Below, in pieces: positions 53,955-64,000 of a DNA stretch of 64,000 nucleotides (positions are counted from its first letter, which is position 1; each line of letters begins with the position of its first letter). Location: positions 40,999-104,998 of the forward strand of contig VWZS01004810.1 in NCBI GenBank assembly GCA_013397075.1, given 5' to 3'. The notes beneath the pieces are model-generated. The model was not told the DNA's origin, made no database searches, and saw only the letters and a program-made list of their open reading frames with translations. The stretch is from Rhabdornis inornatus (Eukaryota > Chordata > Aves > Passeriformes > Rhabdornithidae). Made by a program: the position numbers and the translations under genes.

Positions 53955-56900
53955 ATGGGGCTCCGGTTCCGCGCGGGGCGGCGGACACACCTCCCCTGCC
54001 GACCCGCTCTGCCGCCTCCCGCAGCCCCGGGCCGTGCGGTTGCCGCGCGCCGCCGTGTCCCCGCTTTCTGCTCCGGTCGCTCCGCAAAGCGCGGTGCCCC
54101 GTGGCAGCAGCGGGTGAGCCCGGCCTGTAGCGGCAGCCGCTCCGGTAGCCACGGCGTGTCCCGGCCGCACGCGGCTGCGCCAGGTGTCGTGGGGGTAATG
54201 GCGGTCCCCGGCGTGGAGCCCCGCAGGGCAGGCGGGAGCAGTCCCGCTCTGCAGAGCTGGAAGCGCTGTGCTGCCAGTGCCGCTGTCCGGTGGGACAGGG
54301 TCCAGCTGCCTGGGTGAAGTGTCCCCACACTGGGGACATGGGTTGGTGCTATGCCAGCTCCCCCCAGCCGCACGCGGCGGTGCAGCTCACGTCCCCTTGG
54401 CGTGGGGTGGCAGTGGTGACCTTGTGTCTCAGGTGTGCCGTGCAGGTGCAGCGTTGTTGCTTCATTAGCGTCGCTCATTAAACACCGGCAGGACGGGTGC
54501 GCGCTGGAGCACTGCCTGCTCCAGCCGGCGGCGACCTTGTCCCGCTGGGCAGTGGTGGGTGCCGGCGCTGGGCTGTCCCGCGCCCCACGGCGGGGCCAAC
54601 GGGCACCTGGGGAGGGGCGGGTAACCCCTGCCCATAAGTAGCCTGTCCTCGTGACAGGATCTGGCGCTGCCGGCTCGTCCCCGCGGCACCATGGCAGAGA
54701 TGCTGCCGGCATGGGAAAACAATGGCACCGCCGCGGGGACTGAGCCCGATGGGGTGGGTCAGAGTGCAGCGGGCTCTGGGTAGGCTGGCCCCATAAAGCT
54801 GCTGTGATGGGCACTATCCCGACTACCCTGGGCGTCTTTCCAGGATGCAATACGGATGCTCAACACCCTGCAGACCAATGCCAGCTACCTGGAGCAGGTG
54901 AAGCGAGAGCGCGGTGACCCCCAGGCCCAGCTGGAAGCCATGCAGGGCTTTTTGGAGAGGAGTGGACTGAAGGTGAAGGGCTGATCCCTGTCCCTGTTCC
55001 CTCTGTCCTGTTAGCAGTGCCGCCATGCTTGGCTCTGGCTGCCATGGGAGTCTCACAGGGTGGTTGAACTCTTACAGGTCGAGGACCTGGATCGACTGAA
55101 CATCATCCACGTCACAGGGACGAAGGGCAAGGTGAGGCAGGTGGGCGGTGCTGTGGGGGATTGGGGGGCTGAGGGGGGACTGCTGGAGTCTGTGGCTCTG
55201 CTTGCCTCTGCTCTAGAGCAGAGGAATTAACACAGCTCTCTCCTCAGGGCTCAGCGTGCGCCTTCACTGAGTGCATCCTCCGCAACTACGGGCTGAAGAC
55301 AGGCTTTTACAGGTGGGCAGGGCGGTCAGGAGGGTTTTGAAGGGCCGGTGGAGCTGTGCCTAACTCTTCCCGCTGCTCTGTACCCCCAGCTCCCCTCACC
55401 TCGTGCAGGTGCGCGAGCGGATCCGCATCAATGGGCAGCCCATCAGCAAGGACCTCTTCAACAAGTATTTCTGGCTGGTCTACAACCGCCTGGAGGAGAC
55501 CAAGGTGGGGCCAGCAGGGTTTGTGGAGGTGCTCCCTCCCTTGGGTCCCCTGCTCCCAGAGTCATGTGCACACCCTCACCCTGCTCTGCCTGGCAGGACC
55601 CAGCACACTCCAGCATGCCGGCGTATTTCCGCTTCCTCACCATCATGGCCTTTCACGTCTTCCTGCAGGAGAAGGTCAGTGGTGATGGCTTCCAGCTTGT
55701 GATAGAAATGTCAGGTTGGTGGGGACCTCAGGGGGGCGGACTTGGGGCAGAACTTGTGTGGATCAGGCTGTCATGGCTGTAAATAGGGGATGCTGTGCCA
55801 GGTGGATGATCCCCCCACAAATAGGGACTGTGCTCCGGTGTGGGTTTGGAAGGGCTGGTGGGTAGGGATCTGTCTCCACCCACATGCCTGAATCCATGGG
55901 GACGTATGCTGCTTGTGGCTCTGATGGCTCCAGTATCCCCATGTGTCCCCAGGTGGACCTGGCAGTGGTGGAAGTTGGCATTGGTGGCACCTACGACTGC
56001 ACCAACATCGTCAGGTAGGAGCTGGCAGGGCTGAGCCTGTCTCCAGGGCTGCCAAGGCTTGATGTCCCCATAGTGGAGGGGGGAACAGCAGGGACACTGC
56101 CATGCTGCATCCCCAGGGCACCGGTGGTGTGTGGGGTCTCCTCCCTGGGCATCGACCACACCAGCATCCTGGGGGACACCATGGAGAAGATCGCCTGGCA
56201 GAAGGGGGGCATTTTTAAGGTAGGGAGATCTGCTCTCTCCTCTCGTGTTTTCGGGGTGTGTTCCACATGTCCCTGAGCACCCATGTCACCCATGTTCCCG
56301 TGTCACTGAGCACCCCCATCCTTCCCAGCCCGGTGTGCCAGCGTTCACTGTGGTGCAGCCAGAGCGGCCACTGGAGGTGCTGAGGGAGCGAGCCCAGGAG
56401 CGGAAGGTGAGTTGCTGGTGGAGGTTTGGATGGGGGGTACCCCATGGCAGGGGGCTCAGCCTCCTCTCTCTGCAGTGTTCCCTCTACCTCTGCCCGGAGC
56501 TGGATGACTTTGAGGAGGGCTGCCAGGCGCTGGAGCTGGGGCTGGCCGGTGCCCACCAGCGCTCCAACGCCGCCCTGGCCTTACAGCTGGCACGGACATG
56601 GCTGCAGCGCCGTGGCTGCCAGGGTAAGGCAGGGGGACAGTCAGAGGGGGCCAGACCCCACCAAGGCTCCTGAGGTCTCAGTGGGATGTCTATCCTGCCC
56701 AGGTCTTGGGGAGCTGAAGGAGGTGCCGCCAAGCAGCGAGCTATTGGGGAGGCCAGTGCCACTGGCACCTGCCTTCCGACTGACTGATGCCATGATCCAA
56801 GGTTCAGTATGGCCGTGCCAGCACCCCCCCTCACCATGTCACAGGGCTTAGCATTCATGCTGGACCCCAGCCAGTGCCATGTGTGCTGGAGGGCACAGTC

Positions 56901-58205
56901 TGCCCCACACTGGATTCCCACAGGGGTAGCTGTGTCAGGGAGGGTATGGGGGTCCCAGCCATGCCCTGTGTTCCCCCAGGCCTGCGGGACACAGAGTGGC
57001 TGGGCCGGACTCAGGTGCTGTCCCATGGCCCTGTGACGTGGTACCTGGACGGAGCTCACACCACCAGCAGCATCCAGGCCTGTGTCCGCTGGTTCCGCCA
57101 AGCTGCCCTCAACCAGGACAAGCCCCATGAGTAAGGAGAGGATGCAAAGGGGGGCACACATTGTGGTGGTGGTGCTGGAGGTCCTCTGGGGGCATGGGCC
57201 ACCTGCCTTTTCTCCCTGCAGTGGTTCTGAGGTGCGTGTGCTGCTCTTCAATGCCACAGGCGACCGGGACACGGCGGCACTGCTCAAGCTGCTGGTGGTG
57301 AGGTTTGGGGGGCACGGGGGGGGTCACTGTGCCCAGATTCCTGGGTTCTCTGCCAGTCCTGGGACCTGCTTTGCTGTGGGTGCAGGGAGCCGCGAGGTGG
57401 AGCTGGCACCCTGTCTGTCTGTCTGTCTGCCCATCCTGCTATCCCAGGGTGTATCCCACCTCAGCTGCTCCCTGCAAGGGTCTCACGGTCCTGGGTGCGG
57501 GGAAGGGACTTGGGTCATCCCCTGCCCCATCCCCTGTAACCCCGCTGGTGTGGGACTGGCCCCAGTGGAAATCCCTGAGGGTTCCCACAGTACTGATTGC
57601 TCCTGTCTCCACAGCCCTGTCACTTTGACTATGCTGTTTTCTGCCCCAACTTCACGGAGGTATCGTTGGCCAACAACGCAGGTGAATGCTGGGGAGACAG
57701 GGCATTCTCCAGCTCCCCATCCTTATCCCTCCCCAGCTCCCCTTGCAATCCCTGACTGCTCTCCCCATCCCTCCCAGACCAGCAAAACTTCAACGTGACA
57801 CTGGAGAATGCCCTGACCCGCTGCCTGGAGAACCAGCAGACATGGACAAGGCTCCTGGAGGAGAAAGTGGGGCAGGACCCCTGGCTCCCATCTCCCCCGC
57901 GGGTGGGGGGGCTGCTGCAGCCGACCCCTGCCCGAGGCTCCCTGCTCCTGGTGCCCCCAGCCCCACGACCCCTCAATTCCCCAGCCCTCGTGTTCCCGTG
58001 CCTGGCCCAGGCACTGCGGTGGGTAGCACAGGGCCGGGACCCCCAATTGGCAGCCCCCGTGGCCTCGGGGGCTCACCCCCACCCTGCAGCCAGCAGCGGG
58101 GCCGTGCTGCTGCGGGAGGCAGCTGCTGTCCATGTCCTGGTCACCGGCAGCCTGCACTTGGTGGGGGGGGCCCTGCGGCTGCTCGTCCCCGCCCTGTCCC
58201 AGTAA
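53955..58205 (+). CDS. FPGS: FPGS, folylpolyglutamate synthase (15 exons)
   Basis: Exons: 53955-54113, 54844-54972, 55078-55131, 55248-55312, 55390-55504, 55597-55674, 55953-56014, 56117-56219, 56329-56406, 56476-56623, 56703-56801, 56980-57130, 57222-57297, 57615-57681, 57778-58205; 603 aa (human 587). It adds gamma-linked glutamates to folates, using ATP, in cytosol and mitochondria. The Mur-ligase P-loop HVTGTKGKGSACAFTE, SSPHLVQVRERIRINGQPIS, VVEVGIGGTYDCTN, GVSSLGIDHTSILGDT, KIAWQKGGIFK, HQRSNAALALQLA, TWYLDGAHTTSS and LLFNATGDRD are intact; it ends HVLVTGSLHLVGGALRLL. With exon 1a (MGLRFRAGRRTHLPCR...) the N terminus is Arg-rich with no acidic residue, as in mitochondrial presequences. 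A second first exon may exist (54691-54753). Confidence 0.94.
54691..54753 (+). CDS. FPGS: Candidate alternative first exon of FPGS (cytosolic form)
   Basis: ACCATGG at 54691 opens MAEMLPAWENNGTAAGTEPD and G, ending at a GTGGGT donor in phase 0, which fits the exon at 54844 (DAIRMLNTLQTN). The protein would be 571 aa with an acidic, non-mitochondrial N terminus. In mouse, FPGS isoforms come from separate promoters and first exons, whereas in human they come from two start codons. This exon would be the avian counterpart of the mouse arrangement (inference). The donor is acceptable but not strong. Confidence 0.5.
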
Positions 58206-58549
58206 CGGCAGGACAGGGCTTTGCACCTCTGTTTACTTGAAGCAACAGTTTTGCCCCCAGTGATGCTCGGAGGCATCTGGAGGGGGATGTGGGACACCCT
58301 GCCCCATCCTGGCTTGGCTGTTTTCACCCCAGTGCCTTTTGCCTGTGCCCTTCCCAGGACATTGGGAAGCGTCCATGGGGGGATGCTCCTGGTCTCCATC
58401 CCCTCCCTGGTGAGACTGACTGGGGGGACCCCCAGGGTGTGGGGGGCTGCCCCAGGGCTGTGATGAGGTCCCAGTGCCTGGTAGGTGGGAGCCTCAAGCT
58501 GTGGCAAGGCTCAGCATCAGGGCACAATTAATTTAATATAGGGAAGGTT

Positions 58550-58555
58550 TTTATT
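58550..58555 (-). terminator. ENG: Candidate ENG poly(A) signal
   Basis: AATAAA on the minus strand about 490 bases past the ENG stop. It lies inside the FPGS 3' UTR. Confidence 0.6.
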
Positions 58556-58657
58556 ATTATTGATAAAAGTTTGTAACTTGGACAGGGGAGCTGGGGGGAG
58601 TGGTGGGTTCTGCCCATCATCGTGTGGGAGGGCAGCAGCCTTGCACCATCCTCCGCA

Positions 58658-58663
58658 AATAAA
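58658..58663 (+). terminator. FPGS: Candidate FPGS poly(A) signal
   Basis: AATAAA about 450 bases past the FPGS stop, followed 25-30 bases later by a T/G-rich run (TGGTGCCTGCTGCCTTCTTG). It lies beyond the ENG signal, so the two convergent transcripts would overlap by roughly 140 nt. Confidence 0.65.
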
Positions 58664-59041
58664 CCTCCTGCTGCTCCCACTGGTGCCTGCTGCCTTCTTG
58701 GGGGGATGCAGGAGGGGCACGGGGGTCACCCCAAGTGCTGGGGCATGTCCAGGGGGCACCCACTTCTTCCCCCCCCATTTGATGGGGAGCCTTGTGGGAG
58801 GTTTTGGCAATAGCTGCTCTTTCTGCCTCCCCACTGCAGCGGGGGATCCCAGGGGGGTTGCAGGGTGCCCCCCCCCGGTGTGGGCTGCCCTCGGGGGGCC
58901 AAAGCATTCACTGAATGAGTAATGGAGGCCCCCTCTGGGCTCGGCCTGAGATTTGGGGCAAAAAATCAGCTTAATGGCACTAGGGTGAGTCCCGAAGTCC
59001 GTTGACCAGGGGCTGCGTGGGCTCGGGGAGGCCCGGGGGCG

Positions 59042-62000
59042 TCAGGCCATGCTGCTGGTGGAGCAGGGGGTGCTCTGGGTGCTGCCGATGCTGTGGTTGG
59101 TGCTGCTGCTCTCCGAGGCTGGCGCCGTGCTGGAAACCGGCTGCAGTTTGGAGATGGGACCTGGCTCACACCGCCCGCCAAGGGGGAACACCAAGGGGAA
59201 ACCAGACTCAGGGCAAGCAGCGGTGGCCTTGGCTCGGTCCCCTGGCACCTTCCAGCCCGCATGCACAAACCCTCATGGATCAATCCCCAGCTAGCCCCTG
59301 GGATGGAGATGAGCATGGGGCACCAGGAGCAGGAGGGAGGGCAGGTGGCAGAGGGGCCCCCAAACAAGTAGGAGGGACCCTGAGGAGCTGTAGACACCTG
59401 AAGCAGGGCTATTCCCCTATAGCACTGCCAGGACTGTACAGATGAGGGCAATGGAGCAGCCTGCTCTCTGGCTCACCTGGGGACTTTGCCCAGGAGGGAA
59501 AAGCGGGCAACCCAGTAAGAGACACCCATGTGGCCTCCCCATCCCACCACGGGGGTCCCCAGGGGTGGTGGATACTCACGGGTGTGTGAGTAGATGTACC
59601 AGAGGCCGGCAGTGAGGAGTGCCCCGATGAGGAAGGCGCCAAAGGTGATGCCCAGGACAGCAGCCAGCCCCAGCCCACGGTCTGTGGGAGGAGGAGGCCG
59701 TCAGCACTGCCACACTGGGAGTGTCCCTTTCCCACCCCCATTCCCATGCTGACCACCTCCTTTGCCCTGAACTTACAGTTGAGTGGCCGCCAGGCATCCT
59801 TCACTCTCACCTCCAGGGCCTTCTCAAAGATGGTGTCATTCTGCAGAGGTGGAAGTTGGGATGAGAGGGGGAAGATGTGCACCCCTGCATGATGACTGAG
59901 GTGGGGGCCCCCCAGCTCTTTGCGGACCTGGGAATGCTGCTGCTGGCTGGACTCCATCACCCAACGGTGTGGGACAAACCCATCAGGCTGCTATTGCTGA
60001 TGGGGACCAGCATGATGGTATCACAGCGTGGGGAGGGGGTTACACTGACCTGCAAGCCGGCCTTGCACTTGAGGGTGGCAGAGAAGGGCATGTGTCCGCC
60101 CTCAGGAATGGTGTAGGTGAAGCGGAAGCGCCAGACCTTCCTCCCGTGGGTGCTGGTGGGGCTCTCCAGCACGGCCACCCCCGCACCACGCGCCTCCCCG
60201 CCCTGCACCAGCAGCACTGGCTCCCACCCTGAGGCCACCAGCCAGCACTCCTTCAGCTGCAGGTCAGCTGGGTGATCCATCCACCGCATGGACGCCTGCA
60301 CGGGGTGGGAACGGGACACACCATCACTGTCACTGGCCCAGGGATGGCTGGACTGCCCAGCCTGGGCACTGGGACAGTGGCAGTACCTGCACAAAGGCCT
60401 CCTTGTTGATCTCCAGCTCCATCAGTGGTGCCTTGAAGTCAGCGGTGGGGAAAAGGCGCAGGAAGAGCTCCCGTGGGATCTCGCACTGGAAGCCAACCTG
60501 CAAGAGGGGGGGCAGCACTAAGGGGGCACCCAGCACCCAGCTGATAGTGACATTTGCACCTTCTCCTAGCCCTGGACATGCTGGGAAATCCGGCTCTTAC
60601 CCGCACACTCCGGAGCACTGCATCCTTGGCCAGGCTGAGGATGAGCTGCGAGGAGACAGGAAAGTTGGGTCAGTCAGGTGGCCCCCACTGCTGGAGTGGG
60701 AAGGGAAGGGAAGGGATTGTCCCACCCACACACTCCCCCTCCATCTCAGCCCTGGGCTGCAGTATGATGTTTCCAGCCATGCAAAAGCAAGGAGGTCCTG
60801 GTCGAGAAGCCCCACTGGCAAACACTGAAGCTATCACAGGCCATCAGTGGGGCTGGAGGCAACACCGCCAGCCAGCCCCCCTCTCACCTCATTGTTGGCA
60901 TAGCCCCTGCCCTCCAGTGAGGTGCCACAGTGGCTGAGGGGGCTTTTCAACATGAAGTGGGTGGCATTTTTCTCTGCCTGGCAGCTGATGTCCCTCAGGG
61001 TGATGTTCACCACGTCCTTGATGGGCTGAGAGGAAAGCATACTGTAGTCACCCACTGACTGGGGACAGCCCTGTGCCACCCACCCCGAGTACCCAGAGGA
61101 AAATGCAACTTCTGAGTGATTTTGGTGGACACTGACACCCCTCTCCACCCTCCTCACCGCCAGGTGGGATCTGATGATGACAATCTCCATGGTTTCATCT
61201 GTGCACTTCCAGGGCTTGAGGGTGAGTAGCACCTGGTGGGGCAAGTCTGGGGACTGCGAGGTGACAAGAGGGGTGGTCGTCACAGGCTTCTCAACCGTCT
61301 CTGCAGGACAGGGAGATGGGAGGGCTGAGTGGGAGTGGTGGAAGCCCCCATCCCACCCAGCCCTGGGATGCTGGGGGCCTCACCGTGCCCATGAATCTCC
61401 AGGCTGATGTCGGTGCTGGCAGGGATGGCAGAGTAGGAGGCAATGACACTGTAGTTCTTCTCAAAGGCTTTAGCAATGAGGTCCTGCTCCTTGTCAGGCA
61501 GGAGTGACCCAGGGATCAGGCTCCCGAATAAGGGTATCTTGTAATTCCCAGAGACCTGTAGTCAGGAGGAAAGGGGAGACTAAGCGCAGACAGGAACAGC
61601 TGGGGGTGCACAAGGCAGGGTTCATCCCAGTAACGAGGGCTTGCAGCAAGGGGGCTGCCACTTGCCCATATCTAATGTCTCCAGGTGCCTTCCTGCCACC
61701 TTCCCCATGACACCAGCAGCTCTTGGGCACCTGGCAGACCCCTTGGTGGGGGTGGTGGGAAGACATGTTCCTCTCAGCATACCAGTAACCTGATGTTGCA
61801 CTCCGTGGAGAGGGACCAGGTGAAGTTGGCCTTGCTCTGCAGGATGAGCATCTCGTTGCCAGAATTCTGAGGACATCTCAGAGACAGGTTCACCTCTGTG
61901 ATGGGGGAGCTGCAAAACCACAAGATACCCCTTCTCAGCATTCCATACCAACTGGTCCCACACCCAACTTGGGATGAGGGGCTCTGCCTCTTTGAGACAG

Positions 62001-63307
62001 CCCAACACCTTCCCAAGCATCTCCAAGCATATCCCACTGCCTGTCCCACCCCTGAGGTCCCACTGCTGGCACTGTGGTACCTGGGCTCCGACTGCAGATG
62101 GATGATGTGAGCAGCCCTGGTGCTCTGGGCGTCACTGCGTGAGCAGCCCTTCACCCCGTGGAAGAAGACCTCAGCCTCAAGGTGCAGAATGGCATTGAAA
62201 TGCTCCTGGGGAATGCAGTCTGGAGGACTGTGGGCATCTGTGCAAGGGTCATCAGAGTCAAACTGGGCTCAGTGTGTAGGGAGATGCTCAGGGCCAGGAG
62301 CATCAGTCCCCACGGCATCTCCCTGGGGAAGGCACTTTGCCCCAGGAGGCTGTCACCCTTCTGGAACAGGAAGACCATTCCTGCCCACTCCAGTCCCCCA
62401 GTGCTAGCCCCCAGCCCCACGCACCTTCTCCCAGGTGGAGCTGGACCCTGCGGGGGTCCTGCAGCTCGCTGTAGGATGTGATGCCCCCATAGGTCTCCAG
62501 AGCCCAGGCCAGCAGCTGCCCCTCGCTGGAGGCCATGGGTGGCTCAGGGTTTGGTGCTCTGATGGTCTCTGGGCTGAGGTGGGCGTCCTGTGGGCCAAGT
62601 GACAGCCTAAGCTGGGGTGAGGGGCAAGGCCCATCCCTCCCTTACACAGGCTGGCATGGGGAAAGCAAGGAAAACCTTTCCTCTCAGTGCAGGATACAAA
62701 CGTGAGCCTAAAACAGGTGAGTGTCCCTGGAGCCTGGGCTGGGGGTCAGCCTGGATGAATGGGAGTTTTTGGGGCCATGAGCTGGGAGCAGCGAGAGTGG
62801 CCGGTGGCACACGGAGGGCTCAGCCCACTTTATTATTAGCCACAAACAAAGCAGGAGGTTTATTTTGCTAACAAAGCGCCCGACCCCGGCTCAGCTCGCT
62901 GGAGCCAAACCCCATCCCTGACCTTCCTCCCGCCGGCCGGAGGAAATGGGAGCTTTTTCCAGCCCTGTGCGTCATTCCCTGCCTGGCCAGCCCAGTGCTC
63001 AGCGCCGCCAGCAGTGGTCAGGAGTGTCCCCTCCTCCCTGGGGCACCACAAGCATCATGTCTGGTGATCAGGGGGACCAGTCTCTACCAGAGACCCCCTT
63101 AAACATCCCCATGGATGGCCCGAGCCCTGCTGCCTCCCAGGATTGTTCCCATTGTGGGGCTGTGGCACTCACGGTGCGGATGATCAGGTTTGAGCACGGG
63201 GAGGTGATGTTGGCAGAGCAGCGGGTGCAGAGGAGGATGAGCACTGCTGGCCGGCTGCAGGCATCGGCTCGTGGAGTGACTGTCACCACCAGAGGGACAG
63301 GAGAATC
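59042..63307 (-). CDS. ENG: ENG, endoglin (13 exons seen; 5' end outside window)
   Basis: Exons in transcript order: 63307-63173, 62587-62425, 62237-62081, 61909-61783, 61555-61384, 61300-61158, 61025-60888, 60645-60601, 60497-60387, 60295-60050, 59840-59777, 59681-59580, 59160-59042; 573 codons plus stop (human protein 658 aa), so the signal peptide and about 85 residues are missing. Endoglin is an endothelial co-receptor for BMP9/10 and TGF-beta. The ectodomain is Cys-containing with N-glycosylation sites (ANIT, ANFT, KNYS, VNIT, KNAT); a ZP-type module follows (CQAEKNATHFMLKSPLSHCG, VGFQCEIPRELFLRLFP). The membrane segment is GITFGAFLIGALLTAGLWYI, and the tail ends in TNHSIGSTQSTPCSTSSMA, a PDZ ligand shared with human. 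Retaining the last intron would give a different tail. Confidence 0.96.
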
Positions 63308-64000
63308 CTGGGATGGAAGAGGAGAGTGTCACCACTGTGGCCACCAAGCCCCAGCTGCTGTCACCTTCCTGGGTGCCCCCTGGAGCCAGAGGGAGCAGGG
63401 AGAGACCTCAGGCTGGCCCTGAGGATGAGCCATGCAAGAAGCAGCCATGGCAGGGCTTAGGGGGCAGGGATTCCACATGAGTGTGTACCTAAACCAGTGG
63501 GACAAACACGCCCCGGCTCCCCTAAGCAAGGGAGCAGCAGTATGCCCGCCTGGCAGATGGTGGTATCCCCACACTGGTGTCCCAGTGTGGACACCACACA
63601 CAGTGGGGTTTAGGCACCTCCTTCTTAGGGACCAGGGCATCCTTGAGTTAGAGACCAAGTAATCTCTGCACTGGGTATGAGAGTGCCACCCCACTGTGGT
63701 CTGGGGTAACCCCACACTGAGAACTGGAGCATCCCTACACTGGGCCAGGGCATCCCCACCCTGGGCACCAGAGCATCCTCACTGTAGGTACTGGGGTATC
63801 TCCCACTGAACAGTGGAGAATCCACATCCTGGGCACTGGGACATCCCCCTGGAAGGTTTCCCAGCCCCATCCCAGCACTGTGCAGCCACTCCAGGCTCAG
63901 GTGTGTCTGTACTGGCGTGCAGGGATGCCTGGGCACAGTGGTGTACCCACACACCATTCCTCGTGGCTAGCACCGCCTGGTTGCCTCTAGCCGGAAATCC
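63308..64000. other. ENG: ENG intron sequence with degenerate repeats
   Basis: No ENG exon is recognised between 63308 and the window end; the upstream exons must lie beyond 64000. From about 63560 to 63950 units like CACTGGG(C/T)(C/A)..GGGGCATCCCCAC recur with a spacing of roughly 25-30 bp and are strongly diverged. Confidence 0.55.

Noticed and set aside
53447..54850. 467-aa minus-strand open frame across the FPGS promoter
   Set aside because: It exists because the CpG island is poor in stop codons. It crosses FPGS exon 1a and an N, and shows no domain.
57411..57430. (CTGT)n microsatellite in an FPGS intron
   Set aside because: Only about five units; ordinary simple repeat without consequence for the exon structure.
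1..64000. tRNA, rRNA, CRISPR arrays or bacterial-type operons
   Set aside because: None seen. All genes are spliced and eukaryotic.

Overview
The window is nuclear DNA of a vertebrate, almost certainly a bird. Introns are short and genes are densely packed, CpG-rich promoters alternate with AT-rich introns, and CR1 LINE 3' ends with the avian-type tail (ATTCTGTGA-like) are present. All recognised genes belong to a block that lies on human 9q34.11. Every gene is intron-containing, so the genes below were built by joining exons at GT/AG sites with matching phase. Species cannot be named from the sequence.

Layout, left to right. 1-5 kb: flank with no recognised gene, but with a near-perfect 97-nt inverted repeat, small tandem repeats and an orphan CpG-rich patch. 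5.3-10.6 kb (+): CERCAM, 12 coding exons, complete. 11.9-12.1 kb (+): coiled-coil remnant resembling CFAP157, with a frameshift. 13.0-15.2 kb (-): PTRH1, 5 exons, complete. 17.2-20.4 kb (-): TOR2A, 5 exons; its first exon is disturbed by an N and by a KCTD-like segment. 20.7-21.2 kb: CR1 LINE fragment. 21.9-45.9 kb (-): SH2D3C, 12 coding exons on the longest path and three alternative first exons. 47.0-52.0 kb (+): CDK9, 7 exons, complete, 372 aa. 54.0-58.2 kb (+): FPGS, with two candidate first exons. 59.0-63.3 kb (-): ENG (endoglin), 13 exons; the 5' end lies outside the window.

The order PTRH1-TOR2A-SH2D3C-CDK9-FPGS-ENG and all orientations match the human block as I know it, except that TTC16 (between PTRH1 and TOR2A in human) has no room here and only a damaged-looking piece of CFAP157 is seen. 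CERCAM is several hundred kb away in human, so a rearrangement breakpoint lies around 10.6-11.9 kb. SH2D3C and CDK9 are divergent and about 1.1 kb apart; FPGS and ENG are convergent with poly(A) signals placed so that the transcripts should overlap.

The genes do not form one pathway: collagen-galactosyltransferase-like ER protein (CERCAM), rescue of peptidyl-tRNA (PTRH1), ER AAA+ ATPase (TOR2A), Cas/Rap adaptor signalling (SH2D3C), transcription elongation kinase (CDK9), folate retention (FPGS) and endothelial TGF-beta/BMP co-receptor (ENG). No bacterial-type, viral or clearly new coding system was seen. The most unusual items are the 97-nt hairpin at 1417-1513, the KCTD-like insert in TOR2A exon 1, the CFAP157-like relic, a recurring CCTCAGTTTCCC repeat and minisatellites beside first exons. 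Single Ns occur at 5219, 20425 and 53907, all in GC-rich promoters, and probably mark weak assembly joins.
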